Position numbers and translations under genes: made by a program
The notes under the pieces: model-generated
The model's database searches: none
What the model saw: the letters and a program-made list of their open reading frames with translations, nothing else
What the model was told of the DNA's origin: nothing
Shown here: one piece after another, positions 8,823 through 18,070 of the stretch
Position numbering within the stretch: the stretch's first letter is position 1
Layout of the letters: every line of letters begins with the position of its first letter
From: Bacteroides caccae
GTDB taxonomy: Bacteria; Bacteroidota; Bacteroidia; Bacteroidales; Bacteroidaceae
Direction: 5' to 3'
NCBI RefSeq assembly: GCF_002222615.2
Contig: NZ_CP022412.2
Span: 2,418,001-2,482,000, forward strand
Length of the DNA stretch: 64,000 nt

Positions 8823-10055
8823 ATGAAGTATAAATTATTGGTTCTTGATGTAGACGGAACACTCCTTAATGACGCGAAAGAAATTAGTAAGCGTACATTA
8901 GCGGCTTTGTTGAAAGTTCAGCAAATGGGAGTGCGTATTGTATTGGCATCCGGCAGACCTACCTATGGATTAATGCCACTGGCCAAATCACTCGAACTTG
9001 GAAACTATGGAGGCTTTATTCTTTCATATAATGGTTGCCAGATTATAAATGCGCAGAACGGGGAAATTCTGTTCGAACGGCGGATTAATCCGGAGATGTT
9101 GCCGTATCTGGAAAAGAAAGCTCGGAAAAACGGTTTTGCCTTATTCACTTATCATGATGATACGATTATTACGGACTCTCCTGAAAATGAACATATTCAA
9201 AATGAAGCCCGGCTGAATAATCTGCGGATAATCGAGGAAACGGAATTTTCTGCCGCTGTTGATTTTGCACCCTGTAAGTGTATGTTGGTCAGCGATAATG
9301 AAGAAGCGTTGATCGGTCTGGAAGATCATTGGAAAAGAAGACTGAACGGAGCATTGGATGTTTTCCGTTCCGAGCCATATTTTCTGGAAGTCGTTCCTTG
9401 TGCCATAGATAAGGCCAACTCTTTGGGAGCTTTGTTGGAAGAACTGGACGTGAAGCGGGAAGAAGTGATTGCTATCGGCGACGGAGTATGTGATGTGACA
9501 ATGATCCAACTGGCCGGACTCGGCGTAGCTATGGGACACTCGCAGGATTCCGTGAAGATTTGTGCTGACTATGTGACTGCTTCCAATGAAGAAGACGGAG
9601 TGGCAATTGCCGTTGAAAAGGCAATTATAGCTGAAGTGCGTGCGGCGGAGATACCTCTCGACCAACTGAATGCACAGGCGCGTCACGCTTTAATGGGAAA
9701 TTTAGGAATCCAATATACGTATGCCGCTGAAGATCGTGTGGAAGCGACGATGCCGGTAGATCACCGTACCCGTCAGCCGTTCGGCATTCTGCATGGCGGA
9801 GCCAGTCTTGCATTGGCGGAGACAGTTGCCGGACTAGGTTCGATGATTCTTTGCCAGCCCGATGAGATTGTCGTGGGAATGCAGGTGAGCGGAAACCACA
9901 TATCTTCTGCACACGAAGGAGACACGGTGCGTGCGGTAGCAACAATCGTGCATAAGGGACGTTCGTCCCATGTATGGAATGTGGACGTATTTACTTCAAC
10001 CAACAAACTGGTGTCTTCCATACGGGTAGTCAACAGTGTGATGAAAAAAAGATAA
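8823..10055 (+). CDS. Fusion of Cof-type HAD phosphatase and hotdog thioesterase (probable DHNA-CoA hydrolase)
   Basis: 410 residues with two domains. Residues 1-270 are a Cof/HAD-IIB phosphatase: nucleophile motif LDVDGTLLND at the N-terminus, VLASGRPTYGLM, and IAIGDGVCDVTMIQLAGLGV near 215. Residues about 280-410 are a PaaI/MenI-type hotdog thioesterase: HALMGNLGIQYTYAAEDRVE, the catalytic region RQPFGILHGGASLALAET, and GDTVRAVATIVHKGRSSHVW. Heading a menF-D-B-C-E operon, the hotdog half most likely hydrolyses 1,4-dihydroxy-2-naphthoyl-CoA (the MenI step), which no other gene here covers. The role of the HAD half in this pathway is unclear. Confidence 0.85.
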   Translation: MKYKLLVLDVDGTLLNDAKEISKRTLAALLKVQQMGVRIVLASGRPTYGLMPLAKSLELGNYGGFILSYNGCQIINAQNGEILFERRINPEMLPYLEKKARKNGFALFTYHDDTIITDSPENEHIQNEARLNNLRIIEETEFSAAVDFAPCKCMLVSDNEEALIGLEDHWKRRLNGALDVFRSEPYFLEVVPCAIDKANSLGALLEELDVKREEVIAIGDGVCDVTMIQLAGLGVAMGHSQDSVKICADYVTASNEEDGVAIAVEKAIIAEVRAAEIPLDQLNAQARHALMGNLGIQYTYAAEDRVEATMPVDHRTRQPFGILHGGASLALAETVAGLGSMILCQPDEIVVGMQVSGNHISSAHEGDTVRAVATIVHKGRSSHVWNVDVFTSTNKLVSSIRVVNSVMKKR

Positions 10056-10075
10056 CCGACGAAGAAATAAGTAAC

Positions 10076-11170
10076 TTGACAACTATTGATGCATTTATAG
10101 AACGGAAGCAACCGTTTGCCGTTTATCGTATTCCCGGGGAGAAAATTCCGTGCCTGGTGACACAGGAGGAGGGGGCAGTCCGTCTGATATACGATTTGCA
10201 GGAACTAAACGGGCAGAGAGGATTTGTGATTGCTCCGTTCCGACCTAACGAGACTTGCCCCATTTTGCTGATTCAATCGAATGGGCCGGGGCAACCTTTG
10301 CTTCTTGCAGATGATGCGGACGCCGTTCCGCGGGATATTCCGTCAACCGACTATCCCTCCTGTTCCGAGGAATATGCGGAGTGTTTTCGTACATTTATCA
10401 GTGCCTTACGTGATAAGACTTTTGAAAAGCTGGTGCTTTCCCGTAAACTTACTATCGGAAAACCATCGGCATTTTCTCCTTCATTAGCCTTTCGCGCGGC
10501 TTGCCAACGCTATATCCATTCCTATATATACTTATGTTATACTCCCCAAACAGGTATCTGGTTGGGAAGTACGCCCGAAATCATCTTGTCGGGCGAAAAG
10601 GACGACTGGCATACGGTAGCATTGGCCGGAACCCAACCTCTGCAAGACGGCAAACTGCCGCAAGTCTGGGATGAGAAGAATCGGAAAGAACAGGAATACG
10701 TCTCCTCTTACATCCGTGGCCAACTCCTTTCATTAGGGATTCATTCGACGGAGAACGGCCCCTATCCTGCTTATGCCGGCGCCTTGTCGCATCTGAAAAC
10801 GGATTTCCGATTCTCTCTGCAAGACAATAAAGGTCTGGGTGACCTCCTGAAAGTGTTGCATCCTACGCCCGCCGTATGCGGACTGCCGAAGGATACAGCC
10901 TATCGGTTTATTCTGGAAAATGAGGGCTACGACCGCCGTTATTATTCCGGTTTTATCGGCTGGCTCGACCCGGATGGGCGTACGGACTTATACGTCAATC
11001 TTCGTTGTATGCACATCGAAGAAGAACAACTCACTCTCTATGCCGGTGGCGGACTGTTGGCCTCCTCGGAGCTGAACGATGAGTGGCTGGAAACGGAAAA
11101 GAAGTTGCAAACCATGAGACGGATTATTGTACCTGCCTCTCTGCACGACCCACAGCCTATCACCTCATAA
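10076..11170 (+). CDS. menF: Isochorismate synthase (menaquinone pathway)
   Basis: Converts chorismate to isochorismate, the first committed step of menaquinone synthesis. The chorismate-binding core is clear: [38 protein letters not shown] with [12 protein letters not shown], then [19 protein letters not shown] and [20 protein letters not shown]. Start choice: an ATG at 9974 would overlap the upstream gene by 82 bases and add 34 atypical residues; the only other usual in-frame start is TTG at 10076, giving [20 protein letters not shown], which fits family N-termini better. I prefer TTG but cannot exclude 9974. At 365 residues it matches other Bacteroidota enzymes. Confidence 0.9.
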   Translation: MTTIDAFIERKQPFAVYRIPGEKIPCLVTQEEGAVRLIYDLQELNGQRGFVIAPFRPNETCPILLIQSNGPGQPLLLADDADAVPRDIPSTDYPSCSEEYAECFRTFISALRDKTFEKLVLSRKLTIGKPSAFSPSLAFRAACQRYIHSYIYLCYTPQTGIWLGSTPEIILSGEKDDWHTVALAGTQPLQDGKLPQVWDEKNRKEQEYVSSYIRGQLLSLGIHSTENGPYPAYAGALSHLKTDFRFSLQDNKGLGDLLKVLHPTPAVCGLPKDTAYRFILENEGYDRRYYSGFIGWLDPDGRTDLYVNLRCMHIEEEQLTLYAGGGLLASSELNDEWLETEKKLQTMRRIIVPASLHDPQPITS

Positions 11171-11199
11171 TATATAACTTTACAACTTATCACTGCACT

Positions 11200-12867
11200 A
11201 TGTATACAGACAAGAAAAACATACTCCAACTGGTTGCGCTTCTCGAAGCACATGGAATAACGAAAGTCGTGTTATGTCCGGGTAGTCGTAATATCCCTCT
11301 CGTGCATACCTTGTCCAATCATCCGAACTTTACCTGTTATCCGGTGACGGATGAACGGAGTGCGGGCTATTTTGCCATTGGGCTGGCTTTGAATGGCGGC
11401 AAACCTGCTGCCGTCTGTTGTACTTCCGGCACGGCGTTGCTCAATCTTCATCCGGCTGTGGCGGAAGCATTTTATCAGAATGTTCCTCTGGTGGTTATTT
11501 CTGCCGACCGTCCTGCTGCCTGGATCGGACAAATGGATGGACAGACCTTGCCGCAACCCGGTGTTTTTCAGAATCTGGTCAAGAAGTCGGTCAACCTCCC
11601 GGAGATTCATACGGAAGAAGATGAATGGTATTGCAATCGTCTGGTGAACGAAGCCCTGTTGGAAACGAAACATCATGGGAAAGGACCGGTACATATCAAC
11701 GTTCCTATTTCCGAACCTCTGTTTCAGTTTACGTCGGACGCATTGCCGGAAGTGCGTGTAATCACCCGTTATCAGGGGTTGAACGTGTATGACCGCGATT
11801 ATAATGACCTCATTGACCGGATGAATAAATATCAGAAACGAATGATTATTGTCGGTCAGATGAATCTTATCTATCTGTTCGAGAAGAAACATACCAAATT
11901 ATTATATAAACACTTTGCCTGGTTGACGGAACATATCGGTAATCAAACCGTACCCGGCATTCCGGTGAAAAACTTCGATGCGGCGATTTACGCAATGCCT
12001 GAGGAGAAGATAGACCAGATGACTCCCGAACTACTGATTACCTATGGCGGGCACGTTGTTTCCAAACGACTGAAGAACTTCCTTCGTCAACATCCGCCCA
12101 AAGAACATTGGCACATCTCTCCTGACGGTGAGATAGTCGACCTCTACGGAGCATTGACAACAGTCATTGAAATGGACCCGTTTGAGTTTCTGGAGAAAAT
12201 AGCAAGCTTGATGGACAACCGTACACCGGAATATCCCCGTGTGTGGGAAAACTATTGTAAGATTATCCCCGAACCCGATTTTGCGTATTCGGAAATGGCG
12301 GCTGTCGGTGCATTGATAAAAGGCCTGCCGGAATCATGTGCGCTTCATCTGGCGAACAGTTCCGTGATCCGCTATGCACAGTTGTATTCCGTTCCTTCCA
12401 CTGTCGAAATCTGTTGTAACCGGGGGACGAGTGGTATCGAAGGATCGCTTTCTACTGCTGTCGGTTATGCGGCTGCTTCCGACAAGCTGAATTTTATAGC
12501 TATCGGGGATTTGAGCTTCTTCTATGACATGAATGCTTTGTGGAATGTGAATGTCCGTCCCAATCTGCGCATCCTTTTGCTGAATAACGGAGGAGGGGAA
12601 ATCTTCCATACGTTGCGGGGATTGGATATGTCGGGGACATCCCATAAATTCATTGCTGCTGTTCATAAAACCTCTGCCAAAGGCTGGGCGGAAGAACGCG
12701 GATTTCTTTATCTGCAAGCAGAGAATGAGGTGGAACTGGCAGAAACCATGCAAATCTTCACCCAACCGGAAGAAAAGGAACGTCCTCTGCTGCTGGAAGT
12801 GTTTACCAACAAAAACAAAGATGCCCGCATGCTGAAAAATTATTATCATCAACTAAAACAAAAATAG
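11200..12867 (+). CDS. menD: SEPHCHC synthase
   Basis: 555 residues, the usual MenD length. A thiamine-diphosphate enzyme that joins isochorismate and 2-oxoglutarate to SEPHCHC. Seen: N-terminal [16 protein letters not shown] and [16 protein letters not shown] with the TPP-activating glutamate, [17 protein letters not shown], and the C-terminal cofactor motif [14 protein letters not shown] to [12 protein letters not shown] longer frame opens at 11083 inside menF, but [15 protein letters not shown] from the ATG at 11200 is the normal N-terminus. It is followed by menB after three bases. Confidence 0.95.
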   Translation: MYTDKKNILQLVALLEAHGITKVVLCPGSRNIPLVHTLSNHPNFTCYPVTDERSAGYFAIGLALNGGKPAAVCCTSGTALLNLHPAVAEAFYQNVPLVVISADRPAAWIGQMDGQTLPQPGVFQNLVKKSVNLPEIHTEEDEWYCNRLVNEALLETKHHGKGPVHINVPISEPLFQFTSDALPEVRVITRYQGLNVYDRDYNDLIDRMNKYQKRMIIVGQMNLIYLFEKKHTKLLYKHFAWLTEHIGNQTVPGIPVKNFDAAIYAMPEEKIDQMTPELLITYGGHVVSKRLKNFLRQHPPKEHWHISPDGEIVDLYGALTTVIEMDPFEFLEKIASLMDNRTPEYPRVWENYCKIIPEPDFAYSEMAAVGALIKGLPESCALHLANSSVIRYAQLYSVPSTVEICCNRGTSGIEGSLSTAVGYAAASDKLNFIAIGDLSFFYDMNALWNVNVRPNLRILLLNNGGGEIFHTLRGLDMSGTSHKFIAAVHKTSAKGWAEERGFLYLQAENEVELAETMQIFTQPEEKERPLLLEVFTNKNKDARMLKNYYHQLKQK

Positions 12868-12870
12868 ATT

Positions 12871-13695
12871 ATGTCTACACCAAGAAAATGGACTACCATT
12901 AGAGAATACGAGGATATTCTTTTTGATTACTATAATGGGATTGCACGTATCACTATCAACCGTGAACGTTATCGGAACGCTTTCACTCCGACCACAACTG
13001 CTGAAATGAGCGACGCACTGCGTATCTGTCGGGAAGAAGCGGACATTGATGTGATTGTAATTACCGGAGCCGGAGATAAAGCATTTTGTTCGGGAGGCGA
13101 CCAGAATGTGAAAGGACGTGGCGGGTACATTGGTAAAGACGGTATTCCCCGTCTGAGCGTATTGGACGTACAGAAACAAATTCGCAGTATCCCGAAACCG
13201 GTGATTGCCGCCGTAAACGGATTTGCTATCGGTGGTGGCCATGTGCTTCACGTGGTTTGCGACTTGTCCATTGCTTCGGAAAATGCCATCTTCGGACAGA
13301 CCGGTCCCCGTGTAGGCAGCTTTGACGCAGGATTCGGAGCCTCTTACCTGGCGCGGGTGGTAGGACAGAAAAAAGCGCGTGAGATCTGGTTCCTTTGCCG
13401 GAAGTATACTGCACAGGAGGCTCTGGATATGGGACTGGTCAATAAAGTAGTCCCGTTGGAACAACTGGAAGATGAATATGTGCAGTGGGCGGAAGAAATG
13501 ATGTTGCTCAGCCCGTTGGCTTTGCGCATGATTAAAGCGGGACTGAATGCCGAACTGGATGGCCAGTCTGGTATTCAGGAACTGGCAGGTGACGCCACAC
13601 TGCTTTATTATCTGACGGATGAAGCTCAGGAAGGAAAGAATGCGTTTCTGGAAAAACGCAAACCGAACTTTAAACAATATCCTAAGTTCCCCTGA
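12871..13695 (+). CDS. menB: 1,4-dihydroxy-2-naphthoyl-CoA synthase
   Basis: 274 residues of the crotonase superfamily. It closes the second ring of o-succinylbenzoyl-CoA to give DHNA-CoA. Seen: DIVKY-like N-terminal segment [20 protein letters not shown], the oxyanion-hole motif [54 protein letters not shown] and [20 protein letters not shown], all typical of MenB rather than other crotonases. Three bases after menD and eight before menC. Confidence 0.96.
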   Translation: MSTPRKWTTIREYEDILFDYYNGIARITINRERYRNAFTPTTTAEMSDALRICREEADIDVIVITGAGDKAFCSGGDQNVKGRGGYIGKDGIPRLSVLDVQKQIRSIPKPVIAAVNGFAIGGGHVLHVVCDLSIASENAIFGQTGPRVGSFDAGFGASYLARVVGQKKAREIWFLCRKYTAQEALDMGLVNKVVPLEQLEDEYVQWAEEMMLLSPLALRMIKAGLNAELDGQSGIQELAGDATLLYYLTDEAQEGKNAFLEKRKPNFKQYPKFP

Positions 13696-13703
13696 CATTC
13701 ATA

Positions 13704-14738
13704 ATGGACTGTAAAGTAGAAATTATTCCCCGGTTGCTTCATTTCAGGCAACCGGCAGGAACTTCCCGAGGCACATATACGATACGTAAAGTCTGGTATC
13801 TTCATCTGACGTCTCCTGATTTTCCGGGTAGGGTAGGGATAGGAGAGTGCGCGCCTTTGCCCGCATTGAGTTGTGACGACCTTCCCGATTATGAAGTTAT
13901 CCTGGCTAAAGCCTGTCGTCGGTTGGAAGAACGGCAGGGAAGGCTGGATGTAGACTCTTTGTGTGATTATCCCTCTATCCTGTTTGGTTTGGAAACGGCT
14001 ATCCGGCACTTCTTTGCAGGAAGTTGGGCATTATGCGATACGGCTTTCTCACGTGGTGAGGCAGGGATTCCGATAAACGGGCTTATCTGGATGGGAGACT
14101 TTGATAAAATGCTTTCCCAGATAGAGAAGAAAATGGAGGCCGGATTCCGTTGTATCAAACTAAAGATCGGTGCTATCAACTTTGAAGAAGAACTGGCATT
14201 GCTTCGTCATATCCGTACCCGCTTTTCCTCTAAAGAAATCGAACTGCGTGTCGATGCCAACGGTGCTTTCTCTCCGGTGGATGCAATGGAAAAGCTGAAA
14301 CGCCTGTCCGAACTTGACTTACATTCTATCGAACAACCTATCCGTGCCGGGCAATGGGAAGAAATGGCACGCCTCACTTCCGAATCTCCCTTACCGATTG
14401 CTTTGGACGAGGAACTCATAGGATGCAATACACTGGAAGGAAAACAAAAACTGCTTTCAGCAATTCGTCCGCAATACATTATCCTCAAACCTTCCCTTCA
14501 TGGAGGAGTATGCGGAGGAAACGAATGGATATCCGAGGCGGAGAAACGGCAGATTGGCTGGTGGATTACTTCCGCTCTGGAGTCGAATATCGGGCTGAAC
14601 GCTATCGCCCAGTGGTGTGCTACGTTTGATAATCCGTTACCGCAGGGCTTGGGAACAGGATTGCTTTTTACGGATAATGTAGAAATGCCTCTTGAAATAA
14701 GAAAAGATTGCCTGTGGTTTTGTAATGATGCTATTTAA
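13704..14738 (+). CDS. menC: o-Succinylbenzoate synthase
   Basis: 344 residues, enolase superfamily. Dehydrates SHCHC to o-succinylbenzoate. Seen: GIGECAPLPALS in the capping domain, then the barrel motifs CIKLKIGAINFEEEL (catalytic lysine), LRVDANGAFSP (metal-binding Asp), DLHSIEQPI (Glu), ALDEELIG (Asp/Glu) and YIILKPSLHGG (second lysine), in the expected order. Located between menB and menE. MenH, which makes its substrate, is not in the window. Confidence 0.93.
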   Translation: MDCKVEIIPRLLHFRQPAGTSRGTYTIRKVWYLHLTSPDFPGRVGIGECAPLPALSCDDLPDYEVILAKACRRLEERQGRLDVDSLCDYPSILFGLETAIRHFFAGSWALCDTAFSRGEAGIPINGLIWMGDFDKMLSQIEKKMEAGFRCIKLKIGAINFEEELALLRHIRTRFSSKEIELRVDANGAFSPVDAMEKLKRLSELDLHSIEQPIRAGQWEEMARLTSESPLPIALDEELIGCNTLEGKQKLLSAIRPQYIILKPSLHGGVCGGNEWISEAEKRQIGWWITSALESNIGLNAIAQWCATFDNPLPQGLGTGLLFTDNVEMPLEIRKDCLWFCNDAI

Positions 14739-14747
14739 TAATATCCG

Positions 14748-15860
14748 ATGATATTCGACCGACAACAACAACATTTGCTATTGGAAGGAAAAGAATATAC
14801 TCCTGAAGATATAGCCCGGTTTATAGCAGAAGGAGCAGAAAATACTCCTTCTGCTTTATGGGATTTATACCTTTTCCTGAATGAGTGGTTTAATGATTCT
14901 CCGGTCATAACAGTTCATACTTCCGGTTCCACAGGTACGCCCAAAGAACTGATTGTACGTAAAGACCAAATGATGCAAAGTGCACGCTTGACTTGTGAAT
15001 TTCTGAACTTAAAGCAAGGAGAATCGGCATTGTTATGTATGAATCTCCGGTATATCGGCGCGATGATGTTGGTGGTGCGTGCTTTGGTTACGGGACTGGA
15101 TCTCATTGTGCGTCCCGCTTCCGGTCATCCGCTGTCGGATGTGAAACAGCCTTTGAGATTTGCAGCAATGGTTCCCTTGCAAGTTTATAATACTCTTCAG
15201 ACTCCTGAAGAAAAAGAACGACTCAAGCAAACGGAGATTCTGATCATAGGTGGTGGAGCGATCGATGAGGCTTTGGAAACAGAAATAAAGTCACTTCCGG
15301 GAGCTGTCTATTCTACTTATGGCATGACCGAAACCTTGTCTCATATCGCCCTCCGTCGTCTCAACGGAACAGCTGCTTCCGAACGTTATTACCCGTTTTC
15401 TTCGGTAAATCTGTCTTTATCTCCTGAAAACACGTTGGTGATTGACGCCCCTTTAGTTTGTGACGGAGTATTACAGACGAATGATATCGCACGAATCTAT
15501 CCCGATAAAGGTTTCATTATCCTGGGGCGCAAGGATAATGTTATCAATAGTGGCGGAATAAAAATCCAGGCGGAAGAAGTAGAGAAGCTGCTCCGTCCTT
15601 TTATTTCCGTACCGTTTGTCATTACTTCAGTGCCCGACCAACGATTGGGACAGGCTGTGACCTTATTGATAGAAGGACGGGCGGATACTGAAGAAATAGA
15701 AAACAGGTTACAGACAATATTGACACCCTATTATCGTCCCAAGTATATTCTGACAACGGATTGCATACCGCAAACGGGAAACGGAAAGGTCAATCGCGCG
15801 GAATGTTCCGACTTAGCCAGAAAAAAGTTAGTGACGTTTTTACCCTCATACCCTCACTAA
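14748..15860 (+). CDS. menE: o-Succinylbenzoate-CoA ligase
   Basis: 370 residues, a short member of the AMP-forming acyl-CoA synthetases, as is usual for Bacteroidota MenE. Activates o-succinylbenzoate with ATP and CoA for MenB. Seen: P-loop-like TVHTSGSTGTPKELIVRKDQ, GGGAIDEALE, STYGMTETLSHIALRRL (adenylate binding), IARIYPDKGFIILGRKDNVI hinge, and C-terminal PQTGNGKVNRAEC with the catalytic lysine. Last gene of the operon; its final codons overlap one copy of the TTACCCTCATA repeat. Confidence 0.94.
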   Translation: MIFDRQQQHLLLEGKEYTPEDIARFIAEGAENTPSALWDLYLFLNEWFNDSPVITVHTSGSTGTPKELIVRKDQMMQSARLTCEFLNLKQGESALLCMNLRYIGAMMLVVRALVTGLDLIVRPASGHPLSDVKQPLRFAAMVPLQVYNTLQTPEEKERLKQTEILIIGGGAIDEALETEIKSLPGAVYSTYGMTETLSHIALRRLNGTAASERYYPFSSVNLSLSPENTLVIDAPLVCDGVLQTNDIARIYPDKGFIILGRKDNVINSGGIKIQAEEVEKLLRPFISVPFVITSVPDQRLGQAVTLLIEGRADTEEIENRLQTILTPYYRPKYILTTDCIPQTGNGKVNRAECSDLARKKLVTFLPSYPH

Positions 15861-15944
15861 TTGGCACAATCTCTTTATTTATCCTACTTGTAGCTATGAG
15901 GGTAACTGCTGATAGCTGCCTGAGAGTATATATTTACCCTCATA
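15840..15944. repeat. Three copies of TTACCCTCATA after menE
   Basis: The 11-base word TTACCCTCATA occurs at 15840-15850 (inside the menE 3' end), inverted at 15895-15905, and again at 15934-15944. The last two form a perfect inverted repeat spaced 28 bases apart, a possible weak terminator or protein site. The remaining gene-free sequence up to 16226 contains short repeats of ACATTAGTGA (about 16048 and 16116) but no gene that I can recognise. Confidence 0.5.
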
Positions 15945-16226
15945 GTACTTCGTCCAGATTCCGGTGGGATTGCCCTGTTTCCTTTTGTATATAATATGCA
16001 AATACTTAGGGATTCTTAGGCAAGTACTTCTTGTTTTGTAAAGGTTCACATTAGTGAATAAGATTGTTTACAGCCGTGAATTAATTTATTCATAGATGTT
16101 AGCCTATTTGCTTACATTAGTGAGCCTTTGCTAACTGTTAGTCAAAGTCGTATAAACAATAGGGATAATACATATCAGATGCGGGTGTTTCTCAGAAGAT
16201 AAGCATATATCTGGAGTGAGGAGAAA

Positions 16227-16400
16227 TCATGCACGTAATAACAACAGGAGGAACAACGGTAAGTAGTCTTTCAGTTCATTTCGCAAAAGTTCCATAGTTT
16301 TTTGTTTGTACCGGTTGATAGATTTCACGCTGAGATTTATACCTTCTGCGATCTCTGCGTGTGTTTTTATTTGAATATTTCTTATAATAAAGAAAGGGAG
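16227..16400 (-). pseudogene. Sigma-70-family factor, region 4 remnant
   Basis: The minus strand reads LPFFIIRNIQIKTHAEIAEG, INLSVKSINRYKQKTMELLR and NELKDYLPLFLLLLLRA before a TGA (16227-16229). KTHAEIAEG-INLSVKSINRYK is the region-4 helix-turn-helix and the LRxELKDYLPL tail is typical of Bacteroides ECF sigma factors that control SusC/SusD operons. Regions 1-3 are absent and upstream sequence runs into the dps terminator, so it is a leftover of a lost gene. Confidence 0.65.
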
Positions 16401-16434
16401 AATGCCTCTTGTTATGGAGGTTTTCTCTCTTTCT
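16391..16434 (-). terminator. Terminator of dps
   Basis: An 18-base stem (15 pairs matched) between 16391-16408 and 16417-16434 with an 8-base loop, followed on the minus strand by TTTATT. It lies about 30 bases beyond the dps stop codon and overlaps the sigma-factor remnant. Confidence 0.75.
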
Positions 16435-16463
16435 TACCTAAAACTTAAATCCTTATTATCAAG

Positions 16464-16940
16464 TTACTTGCTATTATAAGCCGTCAACATCCAAACTAAT
16501 TTTTCCTGTTCTTTCAGATAATCGCTCATCATCGAAACGGTAACTTCGTCTCCGGATTGTGATGCAATAGAAAGAATTTTTCGTTCTTCACCAATCAGAT
16601 AGCTGATAGACTGAAGGATGTTGTTTAGTGCCTGTTCGCCGTTGCTTATTTTATCTACTTCGTTGATGTTGGCAACCTTCAGGTAGTCGCTGAACTTATT
16701 GGCAGGAGTGCCACCCAGCATGAGGATACGTTCTGCTATTTCATCTACTTTTTCAGCAGTGTCATCATACATTTTTTCGAATTGGCTGTGGAGAACAAAG
16801 AAGTCGTGTCCTTTGATGTTCCAGTGGAAACCACGGAGATTAGTGTAATACACTTGGAAGTCAGCTAAGAGTTGTTGCAAAGATGCTACTACGTTGTTTG
16901 CTCCTGATTCATTCAAATTGATAAGTTCTAAAGTTTTCAT
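16464..16940 (-). CDS. dps: Dps: DNA-binding ferritin-like protein
   Basis: 158 residues, a normal Dps length. Dodecamers oxidise iron with hydrogen peroxide and shield DNA. Seen: LLADFQVYYTNLRGFHWNIK and GHDFFVLHSQFEKMYDDTAE, which carry the ferroxidase His, His, Asp and Glu, then ERILMLGGTPANKFSDYL. It is divergent from oxyR with overlapping promoters; in Bacteroides dps is a known OxyR target, so peroxide induction is likely. Confidence 0.95.
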   Translation of the reverse strand: MKTLELINLNESGANNVVASLQQLLADFQVYYTNLRGFHWNIKGHDFFVLHSQFEKMYDDTAEKVDEIAERILMLGGTPANKFSDYLKVANINEVDKISNGEQALNNILQSISYLIGEERKILSIASQSGDEVTVSMMSDYLKEQEKLVWMLTAYNSK

Positions 16941-16989
16941 ATTCTTTTTATTTTTAATGATTTATACTTGTTTCCTTTTTTCTGTATTG

Positions 16990-17021
16990 CAAAGATAAGG
17001 CGGAAAATGCTTGTTGTCAAA
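16990..17021 (-). promoter_or_regulatory. dps promoter
   Basis: On the minus strand TTTG (17018-17021), a 20-base spacer and TATCTTTG (16990-16997) match the Bacteroides consensus exactly. The -33 box lies inside the oxyR promoter, so OxyR binding here could act on both genes. Confidence 0.75.
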
Positions 17022-17040
17022 CTGAAAATTTCTATCTTTG
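17010..17040 (+). promoter_or_regulatory. oxyR promoter
   Basis: TATCTTTG at 17033-17040 with CTTG at 17010-17013, spacing 19. It overlaps the divergent dps promoter by about 12 bases. Confidence 0.65.
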
Positions 17041-17076
17041 CATAGAAGAAATCTATGACTTAATATGATTTGATAG

Positions 17077-18003
17077 ATGACAATACAACAATTGGAGTAT
17101 ATATTGGCTGTTGATCAGTTCAGACATTTTGCACGGGCAGCCGAATATTGCCGTGTGACACAACCGACTTTGAGTGCAATGATTCAGAAGCTGGAAGATG
17201 AACTGGGCGTAAAGCTATTCGACCGGACAGTGCAACCTGTTTGCCCGACAACTATCGGACAGAAAGTAATAGACCAGGCTCGTGTGATTCTGGCGCAGGC
17301 GGCCCAAGTGAAAGATATTATCAGTGAAGATAAGCAGTCGTTGTCAGGTGTCTTTCGTTTGGGGGTATTACCTACTATTGCTCCATACCTACTTCCGCGT
17401 TTCTTTCCTCAATTAATGGAGAAATATCCCGAACTGGATATTCGCGTCACAGAGATGAAAACGCAGGATATTCAGCAGGCATTACACGCCGGAGATCTGG
17501 ATGCGGGAATTATAGCCAGCAAATTGGAAGACTCATTTCTGACCGAAGAAACTCTTTTTTATGAGCAATTCTATGCTTATGTATCCCGCAAAGAACCGTC
17601 GTTCAAGCATGAAGTAATCCGTACTTCCGATATAACGGGCGAACGTCTCTGGCTTTTGGATGAAGGGCATTGTTTCCGTGACCAGCTTGTTCGTTTTTGC
17701 CAAATGGAAGCGGTGAAAGTCAGCCAAATGGCTTATCGGCTGGGAAGTATGGAAACGTTTATGCGAATGGTGGAAAGCGGGAAGGGGATTACCTTTATTC
17801 CCGAACTGGCAGTGACACAGTTGACAGAGGAACAACGGCAACTCGTCCGTCCGTTTGCCATTCCTCGGCCTACGAGGCAAGTGGTGCTGGCTACAAATAA
17901 AGATTTTATTCGCCACAGCCTTTTATCTGTTTTGAAAGAAGAAATAAAGGCGGCAGTTCCTAAAGAAATGTTGTCATTACAATCTATTCAATGTTTGTTG
18001 TGA
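17077..18003 (+). CDS. oxyR: OxyR, hydrogen-peroxide-sensing LysR regulator
   Basis: 308 residues. N-terminal LysR helix-turn-helix (FARAAEYCRVTQPTLSAMIQ, about 18-38) and a substrate-binding-like domain. The redox pair is present: in LLDEGHCFRDQLVRFCQME the two cysteines sit nine residues apart, as in E. coli OxyR (Cys199 and Cys208), where they form a disulfide on peroxide exposure. Position next to dps supports the call over other LysR proteins. The 3' end is followed by a strong terminator shared with the convergent transporter gene. Confidence 0.94.
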   Translation: MTIQQLEYILAVDQFRHFARAAEYCRVTQPTLSAMIQKLEDELGVKLFDRTVQPVCPTTIGQKVIDQARVILAQAAQVKDIISEDKQSLSGVFRLGVLPTIAPYLLPRFFPQLMEKYPELDIRVTEMKTQDIQQALHAGDLDAGIIASKLEDSFLTEETLFYEQFYAYVSRKEPSFKHEVIRTSDITGERLWLLDEGHCFRDQLVRFCQMEAVKVSQMAYRLGSMETFMRMVESGKGITFIPELAVTQLTEEQRQLVRPFAIPRPTRQVVLATNKDFIRHSLLSVLKEEIKAAVPKEMLSLQSIQCLL

Positions 18004-18036
18004 GCTGATACTGATATTTGTCGGACTATTATGTTT

Positions 18037-18070
18037 GCCGGAGTTTGTTCTATGCTCCGGCTTTTGTTTT
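18037..18070 (+). terminator. Terminator of oxyR
   Basis: GCCGGAG at 18037-18043 pairs with CTCCGGC at 18055-18061 and is followed by TTTTGTTTT. It overlaps the 3' end of the convergent DMT transporter gene. Confidence 0.75.

Noticed and set aside
9141..9686. A 181-residue antisense frame in the HAD-hotdog gene
   Set aside because: The sense strand encodes recognised domains throughout; the antisense protein has no family features.
12853..13698. A 281-residue open frame antisense to menB
   Set aside because: It mirrors the whole menB gene, has no promoter or family signature, and reads as low-sense sequence; menB has every catalytic motif.
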